In this document: piece by piece, positions 62,865 through 64,000 of the stretch
Numbering within the stretch: the stretch's first letter is position 1
Layout: the number at the start of each line of letters is the position of its first letter
NCBI RefSeq assembly: GCF_030272615.1
Contig: NC_081405.1
Coordinates: forward strand, 154,673,613 to 154,737,612
DNA length: 64,000 nucleotides
From: Cryptomeria japonica
Lineage: Eukaryota > Streptophyta > Pinopsida > Cupressales > Cupressaceae
Reading direction: 5' to 3'
Notes under the pieces: model-generated
The model's database searches: none
What the model was told of the DNA's origin: nothing
The model's input: only the letters and a program-made list of their open reading frames with translations
Program-made: the position numbers and the translations under genes

Positions 62865-63090
62865 TATGGTAAAAGCATGTGCACTTCAGAGGAATCAATC
62901 TTCTGGTCTTCTTAAAGGTACCTCTTTTAAATGGTATTAGTTAGAGAATTGTTTAGCCTCGTCCATGAAAACCAATATGTGAATATCAAAACAATTTTCC
63001 TCCTATGTTTGATCAGTGGACCACATAATATTTATGTAGTGTTCACATCTATTTGGGATTCACCCCAATACCCATTAATGTTGCATACAT
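62865..63090 (-). pseudogene. Terpene synthase relic 3 (scraps of exons 4 and 3)
   Basis: 62865-62935 matches the intron 4 / exon 4 end of the complete TPS locus (AGCATGTGCAC, GGAATCAATCTTCT, GTCTTCTTAAAG). 62945-63010 matches inner exon 4 (AGAGAATTGTTTAGCCTCGTCC), and 63050-63075 matches the start of exon 3 (GGGATTCACCCCAATACC). Large parts between are gone. It lies downstream of the second TPS gene in the same orientation. Confidence 0.75.
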
Positions 63091-63522
63091 AAAATAATAT
63101 TGATAACATTTATAATAGTATTGAAAGTTGTAGAATTATAAAGCATTAACTCAAAGCATTAAATAAGACTTCTTCAATTCTCCAAAACATTTCATTAAAG
63201 CACTTTTTTCACTTTACAATTGTATTAAGGATTATATAATATATTTTTAATAAATATTTATTTATTTTCTTAATTTTGAAAGTTCTTTAAAAAGAATTAT
63301 CACACATCTTTATGATTTTTTTTCTAAAATATTACACTTACAAAAAATATTATCACAAAATTTCATGAAATTCGTCTCAAAATTATTATATAGATTACTA
63401 TAAATAAGGAACTCCTATTAATTTATGATGTTGGAACTTCAATTACATTGTGAACTATCTTTTAGTTTGATTACAAAAATAAAAATGCATAAATGTAGAT
63501 GTAATTAAACTCTATTGAGAGC

Positions 63523-64000
63523 CTACATGGTTATAGGATCAATAAGGATTTGAGTTACATGATTATGTATATCTTTATTTGAAAAACTAAAACCATCTCT
63601 TTCCTTGTAGAAATGAAGAAAACCTCTTGTAATGTCATAAGCATAATCTTTGCTACAAGTTGGAACACCATCATTTTTCAAGTACTCCCAATTTAATTCT
63701 TTGAGTCGTTCATCCAATAAATTCTTGACATAATTCAAGGCATCTTCTTCAGTCGATCCTGGGTTATCCCTTATATAACATGCTATGGATGAATTTGTTT
63801 CTCCTCTATCCACCTCACCCTTCACAACCAAAGATTGAATTTCATATTAAAATAAATAAATTATACTTACATCCAACTCAAATTTATTTATTTTAATGGC
63901 TATACATGGAATATTATTAATATTAAATTTAACATTATTACATACCTTAAAGGATTTCATGTCACCTCTTAATCTAAGACTCAAGCTTAAAAGATCATTG
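63523..64000 (-). CDS. Terpene synthase 2, 3' end (exon 10 and part of exon 9)
   Basis: Partial gene running off the right edge. Exon 10 is 63523-63819 (297 bp, the same length as in the complete locus), from GEVDRGETNSSIACYIRDNP to IDPITM and TAG. Intron 9 is 63820-63945, with GT donor and AG acceptor. Exon 9 is read from 63946 to the edge and gives NDLLSLSLRLRGDMKSFK. The C-terminal class I domain of gymnosperm TPS-d enzymes is evident. The NSE/DTE-type site reads GDMKSFKGE. No stop or frame change is seen in the visible part, so the gene could be functional. By eye it is close to the complete locus, most differences being single substitutions. Confidence 0.9.

Noticed and set aside
1-64000. 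tRNA, rRNA and other structural RNA genes
   Set aside because: Looked for tRNA-like cloverleaf sequence and rRNA phrases by eye and saw none. The tRNA-complementary strings found are retroelement primer sites.

Overview
This is nuclear DNA from a seed plant, most likely a gymnosperm and probably a conifer. It is AT-rich, gene-poor and dominated by retroelements. The only host genes recognised are terpene synthases (TPS) with the 10-exon structure and protein signature of the gymnosperm TPS-d group: an RRX8W motif behind a transit-peptide-like leader, DDTYD, and a conifer-type C-terminal domain. The C-termini end in -ITM rather than the -VPL I recall from Pinaceae monoterpene synthases. That hints at a non-Pinaceae lineage, but this is inference.

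Layout. 1-0.8 kb: 3' tail of a probable non-LTR element with poly(A). 1.0-7.5 kb: two related TPS relics (minus strand) separated by a 5'-truncated Copia fossil (plus strand). 7.7-8.2 kb: TPS upstream DNA, repeated in inverted orientation at 18.65-19.24 kb. 8.84-11.61 kb: a tandem array of four 310-bp LTRs and three ~510-bp internal segments. 11.6-16.9 kb: eroded Copia and LTR debris. 16.86-18.09 kb: a solo LTR with a perfect 5-bp target duplication. 20.4-25.2 kb: a TPS exon-4 scrap, then a complete 10-exon TPS locus on the minus strand. Its whole 595-codon frame can be followed exon by exon, but one TAA lies 28 codons before the DDxxD motif. 25.9-35 kb: LTR debris and a broken Copia element (minus strand) with GAG-PR-INT-RT-RH order and both LTRs. 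35-49.8 kb: gene-free repeat-derived DNA with two orphan primer-binding sites and a probable 3.56-kb solo LTR. 49.9-62.16 kb: an L1-type LINE (minus strand), split by a 6.68-kb LTR element (54078-60755) with a perfect TAATA target duplication. 62.9-64.0 kb: a further TPS relic and the 3' end of a second TPS gene that runs off the right edge.

How it fits together. The window is a TPS cluster that grew by duplication, all copies on the minus strand, and was then eroded and pulled apart by retroelements. The 6.68-kb element inside the LINE is the most unusual item. It keeps intact-looking LTR ends, PBS and PPT, and encodes a zinc-knuckle GAG-like region. I see no protease, integrase, reverse transcriptase or RNase H. 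Instead it carries about 3 kb of coding-like sequence I cannot assign, so it looks like a non-autonomous element with cargo. No tRNA, rRNA, CRISPR array or prokaryotic feature was seen.
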